A DNA stretch of 64,000 nucleotides from Pseudomonas frederiksbergensis (GTDB lineage: Bacteria; Pseudomonadota; Gammaproteobacteria; Pseudomonadales; Pseudomonadaceae). How positions within the stretch are numbered: the first letter of the stretch is position 1; each line of letters opens with the position of its first letter. Shown in pieces: positions 51,719 through 61,917 of the stretch. The translations under genes were made by a program, and so were the position numbers. The stretch covers positions 248,001 through 312,000 of the forward strand of contig NZ_MOBP01000006.1 in NCBI RefSeq assembly GCF_003732665.1, written 5' to 3'. Below the pieces are notes generated by a model. It made no database searches, had not been told where the DNA came from, and saw only the letters and a program-made list of their open reading frames with translations.

Positions 51719-53284
51719 TCAGAACTGGAAGTAAAGGAACGGCGAGAAGCTTTGCGCCGAGAGTTTGAAAATCGAGGCGATGAACAACACCAGCACCAGC
51801 GTGCGCATCACGTAACGCGACCAGTCAGCGGTCCAGTAGGCCGGTTGCACGGTGGCTTCAACGCCAACGGTGTAGCCCGGTTCGTGGATGCTGGCCGGGT
51901 TGTCGCCCGGTACGGCTTTGATCATTCCAGAAGTCGCGGTGGCCGGGCCATCGGCCTCGACGTTCACCACTGGCTTGGTCTTTTCTGGCGGCAGGTTGGT
52001 GTAGAAATCCCGAATGCCGAAGAACGCCAGGGTCATGTAAGCCACCACCAGGGTCGCCACTTGCAGGCCGGTGAGGCTGGCCTGGTTGAGTTCCGACAAC
52101 GACCATTCACCGAAGCTGAACATCGCGCCGTACATGCGACCGGCGACGTGCAGGTTTTCCGAGCGGAAGATCACCCAGCCCATTACCACCAGCAGGAACG
52201 TCAGGGCCCAGCGGATCGGGTTGATGCTGCGTGGCGAAGTGTTCAGGCCCAGGGCCTTTTCGATCGCCAGCCACATGCCGTGCCACGCACCCCAGACGAT
52301 GTAGGTGATGTTCGCGCCGTGCCACAGACCACCGAGCAGCATGGTCAGGAACAGGTTGCGATAGGTCATCAACGTGCCTTTGCGGTTACCGCCCAGCGTG
52401 ATGTACAGGTAGTCACGCAGCCAGGTGGACAGGCTGATGTGCCAGCGCCGCCAGAACTCGGTGATCGACTGGCTGATGTACGGCTGCTTGAAGTTTTCCA
52501 TAAAGCGGAAACCCATCATCAAGCCCAGGCCGATGGCCATGTCGCTGTAGCCGGAGAAGTCGAAATACAGTTGCGCGGTGTAGGCCAGGGCGCCGAGCCA
52601 GGCGTCGCCCGTGGTCGGGTTCTGCAAGGCGAAGCAATGGTCGGCCACCACCGCGAGGGTGTCGGCGATGAACACTTTCTTGATGAAACCCTGCATGAAC
52701 CGCGTGGCACCTTCGGAGAACTTGTCGAGGGTGTGGGTGCGGTTGTTGAACTGGTCGGCGAGGTCGCGGAAACGCAACACCGGGCCGGCAATCAAGTGCG
52801 GGAAGATCGCGACGAATGCAGCGAAGTCGATCAGGTTGCGGGTCGCCGGGGTATCACCGCGATAGACGTCGATGATGTAGCTGATGGACTCGAAGATGTA
52901 GAACGAGATCCCGATCGGCAATAGCACGTGGGTCAGGATGAACGGCGACAGACCGACCGAGGTCATCATCGCGTTGATGCTGTCGACGCCGAAGTTGGCG
53001 TACTTGAAGTAGCCGAGGATGCACAGGTCGACAGCCACGCCCAGAAGCAACCAGCGCTGGGCCGGTTTGGTCCGAACGCCCGCCGCACCGACTTTGAGGC
53101 CGATCCAGTAGTTCCACAGCGTGACAGCGGCGAACAGCGCAAGGAAGTCCACGCGCCACCAGGCATAGAACACATAACTGGCGATCAGCAGCAGCAGGTT
53201 GCGATAGCGAATCCCGCTCAAGTAATACATGCCGAGAAAGATCGGCAAGAACAAAAACAGGAACACATTGGACGAAAATACCAT
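51719..53284 (-). CDS. algI: MBOAT-family alginate O-acetylation protein AlgI
   Basis: 521 residues, polytopic inner-membrane protein. MBOAT signature with the essential His in GGLWHGANITYIVWG and FWRRWHISLSTWLRDYLYI. Moves acetyl groups from a cytoplasmic donor to the periplasmic acetyltransferases. ATG at 53284 with GGAGAG upstream is preferred over 53308. A REPIN lies between it and algL. Confidence 0.95.
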   Translation of the reverse strand: MVFSSNVFLFLFLPIFLGMYYLSGIRYRNLLLLIASYVFYAWWRVDFLALFAAVTLWNYWIGLKVGAAGVRTKPAQRWLLLGVAVDLCILGYFKYANFGVDSINAMMTSVGLSPFILTHVLLPIGISFYIFESISYIIDVYRGDTPATRNLIDFAAFVAIFPHLIAGPVLRFRDLADQFNNRTHTLDKFSEGATRFMQGFIKKVFIADTLAVVADHCFALQNPTTGDAWLGALAYTAQLYFDFSGYSDMAIGLGLMMGFRFMENFKQPYISQSITEFWRRWHISLSTWLRDYLYITLGGNRKGTLMTYRNLFLTMLLGGLWHGANITYIVWGAWHGMWLAIEKALGLNTSPRSINPIRWALTFLLVVMGWVIFRSENLHVAGRMYGAMFSFGEWSLSELNQASLTGLQVATLVVAYMTLAFFGIRDFYTNLPPEKTKPVVNVEADGPATATSGMIKAVPGDNPASIHEPGYTVGVEATVQPAYWTADWSRYVMRTLVLVLFIASIFKLSAQSFSPFLYFQF

Positions 53285-53394
53285 CCCGATCTCTCCATGT
53301 TTAACCAACAGTCAAGGGCCAACGGCCCCCCCAAACCCCCCACCGGAAAACGGGGGACACATCACACACAAAAACCTGGGCCTTGCACTTACCC

Positions 53395-53484
53395 TGTGGG
53401 AGCGGGCTTGCTCGCGAATGCGGTATGCCAGCCGACATCATTGGTGAATGTCAGACCGCATTCGCGAGCAAGCCCGCTCCCACA
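53395..53484. repeat. 90-bp REPIN between algL and algI
   Basis: Arms TGTGGGAGCGGGCTTGCTCG and complement, exactly 90 bases, in the 212-base algL-algI gap. Confidence 0.93.
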
Positions 53485-53496
53485 AGGGGGACAGTG

Positions 53497-54621
53497 CTAG
53501 CTCCCTTTGTTGCCTTTTTCGTTAGCCGGGTCGTAGACCTTGGTCAGGTCACCCCCGAGGCGGAAGGTCTTGAACGGTTGCATCTTGTGCTTCTGCGCCA
53601 GCACTTCCGGCGAGCAGGTGTAGAGCGAGCAGAACGGTTCGAGCCAGGCAAATTTCGAATCGACCTTGAGGTCTTTCATGTCCTGTTCCTTGCCGTTCTT
53701 CTTCTCGAACTCTTCCGGATCTTTCACACCGGACAGCACGCGATCACCCAGGCGTTTCAGCGCACCGTTGTTTTCCTGACGCAAATCCACACCATTGACC
53801 AAGGCGAAACTGGCGATCATCGACAGCGGCGGCAGGGCGTAGTTGTGATAGGACAGGGCGCGTTGCTGGCGCTTGAGTTCGTTGGGCAGGAAGCCTTCGG
53901 CGTCAATCTGATTGGCGCCGACTTTGTATTCCTTCACCGACCAGTCGAACAGGTCGCGGCGGTTGGTGGCGATGGACGTTGCCATTACCGACCAGGCGGA
54001 CCAGTACGAGTGGTTATTGGTTTTGTCGAGCGGCAGGTTGTCCCAATCGCTGACCACCTGATCGGCCATTTTGCTGAACCAGGCTTCGATCAACTGCGAC
54101 TCTTGCTGGTGATTGGCCAACGGATGGGAGTCGGAGAACTTCAGGCGAATGTACGACGAGGCCATGCTGCCCAGCGCCCATTTGCGCATCGATTTGCCGG
54201 TGTGGTTGAAGTCTTTGGACATCAACGCATCGGCCTTGGCCCAGGCGGTCAGCCAGTTGAGCGTGCATTCGAGTTGTTCCGGGCGACCGTCACGCATGAA
54301 CTGCATCACGCGCTTGCTGGTGCCGCGTTCCAGTGTGGTGATGTCGGCGGTGGTGTCGCGGAAGGCTTTTTCCGACTGCACGTTCAGGGTCGAACGGGCC
54401 TTGTCGCTGCCTTCGTATTTGCTGCGAAATTGCAGCGGGCCGGTGTAGGGCGTTGGCATCGCGTCACAGCCTTCGCTCTTGTCGCCGGTCTTCACTTTTT
54501 CAATCGGCGCGAAGTAGCCCTGGGGCGGACGCAATGGCGCGGCGGCCTGGGTGGCGCCGGCGAACATCGCCAGGGTCAGCAGGGAGGGCGCGAGTAATCT
54601 TTTCAAAGTTCGGGTTTGCAT
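53497..54621 (-). CDS. algL: Periplasmic alginate lyase AlgL
   Basis: 374 residues. Signal peptide ending ATQAAA, alpha/alpha-toroid lyase domain of polysaccharide lyase family 5 with the active-site motif NNHSYW (His near residue 202). Clears misdirected polymer from the periplasm. ATG at 54621 with GAGG upstream; the longer frame to 54789 overlaps algX and is rejected. Seven bases after algX; the stop lies 12 bases from the REPIN. Confidence 0.96.
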   Translation of the reverse strand: MQTRTLKRLLAPSLLTLAMFAGATQAAAPLRPPQGYFAPIEKVKTGDKSEGCDAMPTPYTGPLQFRSKYEGSDKARSTLNVQSEKAFRDTTADITTLERGTSKRVMQFMRDGRPEQLECTLNWLTAWAKADALMSKDFNHTGKSMRKWALGSMASSYIRLKFSDSHPLANHQQESQLIEAWFSKMADQVVSDWDNLPLDKTNNHSYWSAWSVMATSIATNRRDLFDWSVKEYKVGANQIDAEGFLPNELKRQQRALSYHNYALPPLSMIASFALVNGVDLRQENNGALKRLGDRVLSGVKDPEEFEKKNGKEQDMKDLKVDSKFAWLEPFCSLYTCSPEVLAQKHKMQPFKTFRLGGDLTKVYDPANEKGNKGS

Positions 54622-54628
54622 ATGGGCC

Positions 54629-56086
54629 TCATTGTCCGGCTTGAGCGGTGCGCTGCTCGTTGCCAGGGAACACGTTGCGTTTGCAGATTTTCGCTTCGAC
54701 TTTTTGTGGCGCGGCACCTGCTTCAGGGCCCTGGACTTCGACGGCCAGCAGATTCTGCGTGGCCCAGTCTTCGTCCGTGCGCAACTCAAAGGCGAAACGC
54801 CCGTCAGTGTCGGAGGTTTCCGGTTTTTCGATTTTGATGTCCTCGTGGCGACCGTTCATGTACCAGAGGGTGGCTTGCAGGACTTTCACCGACGCATCGG
54901 CGAACTGGATGTCGACCTGGTGACTGCCGTTTTGCAGGTTCAGGTTCTTGCTGTTGACCATTAATTCGTTTTTGCCCGGTTTCAATGTGGTGCTACCGGT
55001 CATTTGGGTTTCCTTGCCTTCGCAACCGTTGTCCAGCAGCGCCATCATCTGGCGGTAGATGGTTTCCTGATCGAGGCGATAGAGCGGAGAGAATTCCCAG
55101 ATGAGGATCTTCGGCGGTTTCTTCTGGAACTCTTCGCTGCCCAGGTACTGCAGCATCGAACCTTCCAGGCCACCGCCAGGGAACGCTACGTTGAGGATGT
55201 CGGCGCCGATGGCCTCTTCGAGGAAACCGGCGAAGTTGTAGTTCTTGCCACTGTGGCTGGTGCCGACCAGGGTGATCTCCGGATTGCCGGAGTCACTGAA
55301 CAGGTCGCCATCGGCCGCTTCGCCTTTTGGCTCCGTGGTGAACTGATCCATGTACTGGATCGCGTAGCTCGTGCCACAGAGTTGACCGGCCATGTTGTGT
55401 AATGTTCCGGTCTTGCCCATGCGACCCGACTTATGGCTCTCGAATTCGCGTTTCGGCACGTCGGCGAAGGCCGGCATTTGCTTGATTTGCTCACCGACGA
55501 TTTTCGCCGTGCGCTGGGCGCCGTACGGCGTCCAGTGTTGGTCACCGCGGAAGTAGAAATCGTGGGCCGGCAGGGTGTCGGGCAGCGACTCGTTGGTCAG
55601 CGGCGACAGGTCCGGCACGGTGTAGCCCATGGCGGCGAAACGCCCGAGCATGGTTTTGTAATTGCGCAGGGCCTTGTCGAAATCGTACTTGGCCTTGTCT
55701 TCCGGGTTGAGCTTGTTGCGGTTCACCAGGCCTCGGGTTGGCTGGTAGACGACCACCAGTTCCACGCCTTTGCTCTTGAACGCATCGTGCAGTTCTTTCA
55801 TGCGTTTGTAGCCGGCAGGGGAGGTGTCGAACTCGGTACGCAAGTCTTCTTGGGTACGGAACAGCCAGTCGCCCTGGGCCTGTACCAGCGTGGTGAAGTT
55901 CTGCTGGTAACGGGTGGTGTAGTTCTTCGCGTCGTGGGCTTCCGGGCACAGGTTGCAGCACGGGTCGGCGGTGAAGCTCGGTGCTTTGACCGCAGCGGCA
56001 TCGTCGGCACGGGCGCCAGCGCTGGCCGCGAGAATGCCCGCGGTCAGGGCCGACAGGCTGAGTAATTTGATCAAGTGTGGGTGCAT
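54629..56086 (-). CDS. algX: Alginate acetyltransferase/biosynthesis protein AlgX
   Basis: 485 residues. Signal peptide ([20 protein letters not shown]), SGNH-like domain with catalytic Asp-His in [11 protein letters not shown] and Ser in [11 protein letters not shown], and a C-terminal carbohydrate-binding module ([18 protein letters not shown]). Final acetyl transfer to the polymer and part of the periplasmic scaffold. GAGGATAA upstream; 10 bases after algG. Confidence 0.96.
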   Translation of the reverse strand: MHPHLIKLLSLSALTAGILAASAGARADDAAAVKAPSFTADPCCNLCPEAHDAKNYTTRYQQNFTTLVQAQGDWLFRTQEDLRTEFDTSPAGYKRMKELHDAFKSKGVELVVVYQPTRGLVNRNKLNPEDKAKYDFDKALRNYKTMLGRFAAMGYTVPDLSPLTNESLPDTLPAHDFYFRGDQHWTPYGAQRTAKIVGEQIKQMPAFADVPKREFESHKSGRMGKTGTLHNMAGQLCGTSYAIQYMDQFTTEPKGEAADGDLFSDSGNPEITLVGTSHSGKNYNFAGFLEEAIGADILNVAFPGGGLEGSMLQYLGSEEFQKKPPKILIWEFSPLYRLDQETIYRQMMALLDNGCEGKETQMTGSTTLKPGKNELMVNSKNLNLQNGSHQVDIQFADASVKVLQATLWYMNGRHEDIKIEKPETSDTDGRFAFELRTDEDWATQNLLAVEVQGPEAGAAPQKVEAKICKRNVFPGNEQRTAQAGQ

Positions 56087-56096
56087 AAAATTATCC

Positions 56097-57683
56097 TCAG
56101 TCCCGCATTTCGGTCTGGCGTTCGACAGGGTCGATCAGCACGGCTTTCTGCTGGCGCACCAGCAGGTCGAGAATTTCATCCTGGCGCTCGCCAAGAATCC
56201 CGTTGAAGCTGATGCCACTGGATTTGGTCGGCGCGAGCATGGACACGCGGTACAACTCGACGCTCAGCGGCGAGTCGATGGCCAGCGGTCCGCTGCCATT
56301 GCCGGCCAGTTCGCCGCCGACCACGATCAGCGACACCTGGGCGTCGAACGGGTCAAGCTTGATGTCCCGGTCGGTGTCGCTCAGGTCCTTGATGTGTCCG
56401 TAGACGCCGGTCAGGCCGTTGGCCATGGCGAGGTTTTCGTAGAGGCGAATGTTCACGCTGTTACGAATCCGGATGCCGTGACGCTTGTTGCCGATCACTT
56501 TGTTGGCCCACAGCAGGTTGTCGGCACTCTCGTAGAGGGTGATGCCGTCGGTGTGGTTCTTGTAGATCTCGTTGTAGGCGATCAGGTTGTTCACGCTGTT
56601 ACGGTCGATCACCAGCCCCGAGAGGTGGTTGTCGTAGCTGCGGTTGTTGAAGATGAAGCTGTCGTTGACCTCACGGGAAATGATGATCCCGTGCTTCTTC
56701 TTGGTCCCGTAGACGGTGTTGTCCGCGATGATCAGCCCGTGGGACCGGTCATGGGGGTCAATGCCGTAGACGATGTTGTCTTTGTAGGTGTTGCCCTTGA
56801 CCACGAAGTCGCGGGTTTCGTAGCAGTAGAAGCCGTACCACATGTCCGAGAACTCGGAGCCGACGATCCAGCCGGTCGGCTCGGCGCGCTTGAGCACCTT
56901 GGCCATGTTCGGCGTGTACTGGGAAATACTCACGCCGTAGGACTTACTGTTGGCGTAACCGAAACTGGCGATCTTGCTGTTGGCGATGTAGGTCTCGGTG
57001 CCGCCCCAGGACAGCAGGAACGGCCGGAACTCCTTCGGCGTCTTGAACAGCGCCGGGCCGTTGTTCTTCTCGCTCCACCCAGTAATTTTGGTGTCGCGCA
57101 CAAACAACTGGCCGTCGTTGACCAGGAACGAGCCGGCCTCTTGGGACAGGCGCAATTCCTGGGTCTGCTGGTCGATTTCGAGGATGCCCTTGCGGCCAAC
57201 CACGATCGGCAACTTCGCCAGGTACACGCCCGGCGAGGTTTCGCTGATGTACTTCGGTTCTTTCTTGGCCAGGTCCTTTAGGTTCATGTAGCCGTCGTCA
57301 ACGAAGATCGCCTGCGGGATGCCGTGCTGACGCACCACCCACTCGGCCATCTTGTTGTCGCCGCCAATGAAGTCCTTCAAGGCGTCTTCCTGCATCATCC
57401 GGCGCACGCTGACCTTGCCCGGTTTGGTCTGCACCACTTTCGCGGCGATAGCTTCGGCGGTGTAGCCGGAAGTGTCCGGCAGCTTGGGCTTGGCCAGGTT
57501 CAGCGGCTCGGTCGGTGCGCTGCTGACGGTGTAGGTCTTGGCTTGCTGCAGTCCTTTGGCCAGGGTGCTCGGTTGGCCTTTTTGTGCAGGCGCAACCGGC
57601 TCCGCATTGGCGAAGGCGACCGAGCTGGCCAGCAGCATCGCGCCGGCCAGCAGCGTGATCGAACCTCTCTTCGGATAGGTCAT
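56097..57683 (-). CDS. algG: Mannuronan C5-epimerase AlgG
   Basis: 528 residues. Signal peptide ending AFANA, N-terminal domain, then a right-handed parallel beta helix of CASH/PbH1 repeats (SHGLIIADNTVYGTKKKHGI). The catalytic DPHD motif is at residues 309-312. Converts mannuronate to guluronate in the polymer in the periplasm. ATG at 57683 with AAAGGAG upstream; the start at 57710 would overlap algE's stop. Confidence 0.96.
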   Translation of the reverse strand: MTYPKRGSITLLAGAMLLASSVAFANAEPVAPAQKGQPSTLAKGLQQAKTYTVSSAPTEPLNLAKPKLPDTSGYTAEAIAAKVVQTKPGKVSVRRMMQEDALKDFIGGDNKMAEWVVRQHGIPQAIFVDDGYMNLKDLAKKEPKYISETSPGVYLAKLPIVVGRKGILEIDQQTQELRLSQEAGSFLVNDGQLFVRDTKITGWSEKNNGPALFKTPKEFRPFLLSWGGTETYIANSKIASFGYANSKSYGVSISQYTPNMAKVLKRAEPTGWIVGSEFSDMWYGFYCYETRDFVVKGNTYKDNIVYGIDPHDRSHGLIIADNTVYGTKKKHGIIISREVNDSFIFNNRSYDNHLSGLVIDRNSVNNLIAYNEIYKNHTDGITLYESADNLLWANKVIGNKRHGIRIRNSVNIRLYENLAMANGLTGVYGHIKDLSDTDRDIKLDPFDAQVSLIVVGGELAGNGSGPLAIDSPLSVELYRVSMLAPTKSSGISFNGILGERQDEILDLLVRQQKAVLIDPVERQTEMRD

Positions 57684-57709
57684 GTCGGGCACTCCTTTCG
57701 CGGCTCGCA

Positions 57710-59194
57710 TCAGAAGCGCCAGATCACGTCGATGAACGCGCGGTGCATGTACGAATCGACTTCTTTGCCGTAGGCATCGCCGGGCTTGAACACACCGCCA
57801 CGGAAGCGCACCAGGGCCGAAGGCTCATCGATCGACTGACTCAAAGCGGCAGGCAGCAGCCCTTGCTTGAAGTACTTGGTGACCACCAGGTCCATTTCCT
57901 GACCGAGGTCTTTGTTGCCATCTTCCAGGGGCAGGGAGGTGCTGGAGAGAATCGCGCCGGTCACGTCGTCGGTGTTGTTCTCGACGGCGTTGATGCCGTT
58001 ACTGCCGACAGGTTTGTTGCCGTCCACGCGCCAGAACTTGTGGTAGATCAGGCTGGCGTCGTATTCGTCGTTGAGCATCCACGAACCGAACAGGGTCGCG
58101 GTTTGCATGTTGTTCATTTCGCCACGGAAGGCTTCGCCGAAACGGTGAACCCGCGAGCGAGTACCGGTGTAGTTCGAGCGGTTGCTTTCCAAGCCGTTCT
58201 GTTCGTAATCGGCGCTGGCGCGGGCATAGGCTGCACCGACTTGCCATTGCGGATCGAGGCGCAGACGCACGCCGACATCGGTGGCCCAGCCGTTGAGGTC
58301 TTCACCGGTCTTGGCTTCGGTCGGGCGGGTGCCGTCGGCGTTGAGCGCGTTGACCGTATCGGTGTCGCCGCTCATGCCGGTGATGCTGCCCCAGTAATTG
58401 AGGGTGTTGGTGTTGCGCCAGTTGTAGGCGTCGCTGTCGGCGGTGAGGCCGAGCCAGGTGAGGTCACCGTTCTGCTTCTTGTCCAGCGAATCGCCGGCCA
58501 CACCCGGTTCCGGGTAGTCGAGCTTGCCGTCATCGTGGGTGTGATGACCGCGAATGCCGACCCAGTTGCCCGGAGTCCACTGATACGCCGCATCGGCGTA
58601 GGCGTGCAGGCGATCCTTGTCCTTTGGCGCCAGCTCTTTCAAGTCGGTGCGGTATTCGCTGAAGCGTTCGGCAACACCGGCGTTGGCACGCAACAGGGTG
58701 GTGTCGAAGGTCCAGTTCAGGGCTTCGATGTTGGTGTCGCGCCATTGGCCGTCGTCATTGCGCAGGCGTTGGCGACCGAGCTTGAGCATCTCGCCCGGAT
58801 ACGGCGTGAGACCGCTGTAGCCGACCCAGAACTCGCGCATGGCCAGGTAGTTTTTCTTCGACTTGCGATCACCGTTGTCGGTGGCCTGGTTGGTGTCGTC
58901 AGCCTGTTGCAGGGTGTCGGTTTCGATGATGTCGGTGGACGTCACCGCCTGACCCATCGCATAGGCGCTCCACGCGCCGCTTTCACCGTAGACCCATGGC
59001 CGCAGGTCGAGGCCCAGGCCATTGACGTCGCCACCCTTGGCGGTGCCGAGGTCGGCGTCGTCTTCGGACTGGCCGGTGATTTTCACTTCCAGACCGTAGT
59101 TCTTCGCATCGGTCATCGCGGCCAGGGTCGGGCACGACCACAGCAGGGCGAAGGTCAGGCCAATACCGGCCTGCACAAAGGGATTCAACTTCAT
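57710..59194 (-). CDS. algE: Alginate export porin AlgE
   Basis: 494 residues. Signal peptide ending TLAA, then an 18-stranded outer-membrane barrel, anionic polymer exporter, ending [11 protein letters not shown] with terminal Phe. Its ATG overlaps the algK stop (ATGA), so the porin and its lipoprotein partner are translationally coupled. CGAGGA upstream. Confidence 0.96.
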   Translation of the reverse strand: MKLNPFVQAGIGLTFALLWSCPTLAAMTDAKNYGLEVKITGQSEDDADLGTAKGGDVNGLGLDLRPWVYGESGAWSAYAMGQAVTSTDIIETDTLQQADDTNQATDNGDRKSKKNYLAMREFWVGYSGLTPYPGEMLKLGRQRLRNDDGQWRDTNIEALNWTFDTTLLRANAGVAERFSEYRTDLKELAPKDKDRLHAYADAAYQWTPGNWVGIRGHHTHDDGKLDYPEPGVAGDSLDKKQNGDLTWLGLTADSDAYNWRNTNTLNYWGSITGMSGDTDTVNALNADGTRPTEAKTGEDLNGWATDVGVRLRLDPQWQVGAAYARASADYEQNGLESNRSNYTGTRSRVHRFGEAFRGEMNNMQTATLFGSWMLNDEYDASLIYHKFWRVDGNKPVGSNGINAVENNTDDVTGAILSSTSLPLEDGNKDLGQEMDLVVTKYFKQGLLPAALSQSIDEPSALVRFRGGVFKPGDAYGKEVDSYMHRAFIDVIWRF

Positions 59195-60696
59195 AATTTT
59201 TCCTCGCCGTCTTCTTCTTGCAGGGCTTGCAAATCCAGCTTGTTCTGGCTCGAGGCACCACGAACGGCCTGTTCTTGTTTCAACAGGCGTTGGGCCTCGG
59301 CGAGCTGGGCAGGCGGCAGTTGGGCTTCGAGTGTTGTCGCGAGCTCATTGGCTTGCGGGGTGTCCTGAGCCTTGGCCAACTGGCTGAAGACGTAAGCGTT
59401 GACTGGGTTGGGCTTGGTGCCCTTGCCTTGGGAAAACAGTTGAGCGATAGCGAAATCGGCGCTGTTCTGGCCGTTGCGTGCAGCGGTCAGCAGGTGATCC
59501 AGGGCTTTCTGCGAGTAAACCTTGCCCAGGTAACCACGGCGGTAAATCTGGCCGAGGTAGTAATCGGCGGCGACTTCACGGCCGACGGCTTTCTGGAAGT
59601 GTTCTTCGGCGACCTTGGCGTCGGCCGGCACCCATTTGCCTTCGTAGTAGAGCTTGCCCAGCAACAGTTCGGCGCGGGGTTGATCAGCAGCGCGACCGTT
59701 TTCCAGGTACTTCATCATCGTGTCGACGTCACCGAGTTCCGGGAAGTCGTAGAGCAATTGCGCCAGGCTGACCCAGGACGCGGGGTAGCCAGGGGCGATG
59801 CCTTCGAGCAGCGACTGCGCAGTTTTCTCGTCGGTCTTGCCCAGGGTTGCATCACCCAGGACGCGAGCAACGCTGTCGACCCGCTGCGCGGACACGGTGC
59901 CGCGAGTGTGCGCGGCTTGCATCTGTTTGATCAGCTCGGCCTGTTGCTCAGGCTTGGCTTGTTTCTGGTAAACCGTGGCCAGCTCGACGTAGCAGATGTC
60001 GGTGGTGTTCAACGCGGCTTTGCAGATGCTTTCCACTTCGTCCAGGTGCTGGTCGTAAGTGCCTTGGGTGCGATAGAGCAGCACCTGGGCCAGACCCGCT
60101 TCCGGCTTGCCTTCGGCGCGCCACTTACTGATCTGCTGCTGGGCGTTGACGTTGGGGAAACTGTGCGGGTATTGCAGGTACAGCATCGCCAGCGGGATCA
60201 GCGTATTGCCTTCGCCATTGGCCCCGGCCTTTTTCAGCAGGCCTTCGGCTTCGTGTTGCTCGGCTTCGGTGGAACCGGGCTTGGCCACCAGCAGGCGACC
60301 GAGGCGAGCCTGGGCACGCGGCGAAACATCGGCGGCGGCGCGGTAAGTCGCCTCGGCCAGTTTCATCTGCGCCGGGTCGCGGCTGTCGACCTGGATATCG
60401 GCCAGGCCGACTTGCGCCTCGCTATAACCCAGGTCGGCCAGTTGCTTGTAGTTCTGCTGCGCCAGCGCGGTGTCGCCGCGCTTCAGGGCTTCGTTGGCCA
60501 GGCGTTGGTCGGGCAGGCCGGCGCAGCCGGCGAGGCTCACCGCCAGTGCAACTGCGCACAGTGACCCCATGTGGGAGCGGGCTTGCTCGCGAAAGCGGTG
60601 TGTCAGCGAGCATTGATGCTGAATGTTAAACCGCATTCGCGAGCAAGCCCGCTCCCACAGGAGTTGCGGTGTAACAGGGATATGTGGAGTCGTCAC
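59191..60696 (-). CDS. algK: Alginate export lipoprotein AlgK with a REPIN inside its 5' end
   Basis: Sel1/TPR-repeat outer-membrane lipoprotein that helps place AlgE. Lipobox LAGC with the mature part starting [18 protein letters not shown]. The signal's hydrophobic segment [16 protein letters not shown] has no basic residue before it if translation starts at ATG 60570, and that ATG is formed at a REPIN edge with only REP sequence upstream, no Shine-Dalgarno. The frame runs without a stop through the whole 90-bp REPIN to GTG 60696, which has GAGGA seven bases upstream, 15 bases after alg44 (ATG 60702 is the alternative). So about 30 REPIN-encoded residues ([13 protein letters not shown]...) appear to be inserted in the signal region. 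Confidence 0.9.
   Translation of the reverse strand: MTTPHIPVTPQLLWERACSRMRFNIQHQCSLTHRFREQARSHMGSLCAVALAVSLAGCAGLPDQRLANEALKRGDTALAQQNYKQLADLGYSEAQVGLADIQVDSRDPAQMKLAEATYRAAADVSPRAQARLGRLLVAKPGSTEAEQHEAEGLLKKAGANGEGNTLIPLAMLYLQYPHSFPNVNAQQQISKWRAEGKPEAGLAQVLLYRTQGTYDQHLDEVESICKAALNTTDICYVELATVYQKQAKPEQQAELIKQMQAAHTRGTVSAQRVDSVARVLGDATLGKTDEKTAQSLLEGIAPGYPASWVSLAQLLYDFPELGDVDTMMKYLENGRAADQPRAELLLGKLYYEGKWVPADAKVAEEHFQKAVGREVAADYYLGQIYRRGYLGKVYSQKALDHLLTAARNGQNSADFAIAQLFSQGKGTKPNPVNAYVFSQLAKAQDTPQANELATTLEAQLPPAQLAEAQRLLKQEQAVRGASSQNKLDLQALQEEDGEEKL
60570..60659. repeat. 90-bp REPIN in frame in the algK 5' region
   Basis: Arms TGTGGGAGCGGGCTTGCTCG and complement; 90 bases is 30 codons and the algK frame has no stop through it. 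Confidence 0.93.
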
Positions 60697-60711
60697 AGGC
60701 ATGTCCTCGAC

Positions 60712-61881
60712 TTAAATACCGGCGGCCATGGCTTTGTCGATCAGCCAGTTCAGGTTCGGGCCACGATCGCTGTTCACTTCCACCGGGCGACCGGCGAAGG
60801 TGGTGTCCAGCGGCTCGTCAGGCTTGATCTGCACGCGGATGTCGGAGGACAGGTCGGCGCTTTTCAGGCTGGTGCTGCTGACGATCTTGCCGGTACGGGT
60901 CTTGTCTTCGCCGGCGATTTCGAAGGTCACTGGAGCACCTGGGCGCACATCGGCGAACTGGCGATAGGTGAAGCGTGCGTCGATGTTGGCTTCGCTGTTG
61001 CGCGGCACCAGGGTGAAGATCACGTCGCCCTTGCTGGCGTACTGACCGTTGGCGACCATTTGCTGGGCCACGGTGCAATCGCACGGCGAGGTCAGGGTGC
61101 CGGTCATTTGCTTGCCGAACAGTTCTTCAACCTTGGCCGGTTGCAACTGGTCTTCGTCCAGATGGCCCTTGAGCACGTCGAGCATGCTGGTGCTGAAGGT
61201 CGCCAGCGGCGCGCCTTTAGCGGCAATGCCATCGGTTTTCACCAGGCTCTGCACGGTGCCGTCGCGGGGCATGGTGATGTTCATGCCCGGCACGCTGACG
61301 ATGCCGGCCTGAGCGTGGCTGACGAAGTACATGCCGTACACCGACTTGAAGATGAAACCGAACGCCGCGAGGCCAACCAGGAAGATCGCGAAGCTGAAGG
61401 TCACCGCACGCAGACGACCGAACGGGGTCATGCCGTGGCCGCCATCCTTGACCTTGCGCGCCTTGGTGAAGTTGTCGCGCTGCAGGGTCGCCAGCACTTC
61501 ACCCATGCTGACGATGTCGCCGGCCAGGTGAGAGGTGATCAGGTGGCGCAGGGTCGAGATGTCTTGGGATTCCAGGTTCTGGAACTGGCAACCGGCGCGA
61601 CCGGTTTGGCGATCGAAGGAGCGGATCTGCAACTCCACGTCCATGGCCAGGCCCAGGTTATCGATGACGAATTGCAGGCGAGCCTTGTGCACGTCACCGA
61701 TTTTCAGCGGCAACTGGCCGGCGTTGAACGCCAGGCCGCCGGCGGAGAGGTCGAGGACCCGGGCGTCTACCGGAGTCCGGTCAGGGCCGAAGAACCGCAG
61801 CTTGGCCGGGATTTTCACTCGGGCGTGTTGGCGCTGGGCTTCGGATTCGTGCACTACGTTGGCGTTGACGGCGGTATTCAT
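60712..61881 (-). CDS. alg44: c-di-GMP receptor / alginate polymerase subunit Alg44
   Basis: 389 residues. N-terminal PilZ domain with RxxxR (R17-R21) and DxSxxG (D44, S46, G49) needed for c-di-GMP binding, one membrane helix (AVTFSFAIFLVGLAAFGFIF) and a periplasmic HlyD-like adaptor domain. Activates Alg8 post-translationally. Follows alg8 by 36 bases; AGGAAA upstream of the ATG. Confidence 0.96.
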   Translation of the reverse strand: MNTAVNANVVHESEAQRQHARVKIPAKLRFFGPDRTPVDARVLDLSAGGLAFNAGQLPLKIGDVHKARLQFVIDNLGLAMDVELQIRSFDRQTGRAGCQFQNLESQDISTLRHLITSHLAGDIVSMGEVLATLQRDNFTKARKVKDGGHGMTPFGRLRAVTFSFAIFLVGLAAFGFIFKSVYGMYFVSHAQAGIVSVPGMNITMPRDGTVQSLVKTDGIAAKGAPLATFSTSMLDVLKGHLDEDQLQPAKVEELFGKQMTGTLTSPCDCTVAQQMVANGQYASKGDVIFTLVPRNSEANIDARFTYRQFADVRPGAPVTFEIAGEDKTRTGKIVSSTSLKSADLSSDIRVQIKPDEPLDTTFAGRPVEVNSDRGPNLNWLIDKAMAAGI

Positions 61882-61917
61882 AGGGGCAATTTCCTGGTTA
61901 ATTCAATAAGGGGGCGG

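Noticed and set aside
53383..54597. 404-codon plus-strand frame opposite algL
   Set aside because: Antisense shadow beginning inside a REPIN.
57743..59368. 541-codon plus-strand frame opposite algE
   Set aside because: Composition (Val/Gly/His-rich) is that of a reverse frame of algE; no ribosome site and no homologous pattern.
5099..60659. Repeated GTGGGAGCGGGCTTGCTCGC units as a CRISPR array
   Set aside because: Units are widely scattered, occur mostly as inverted pairs and lack regular spacers or cas genes; they are REP/REPIN elements.
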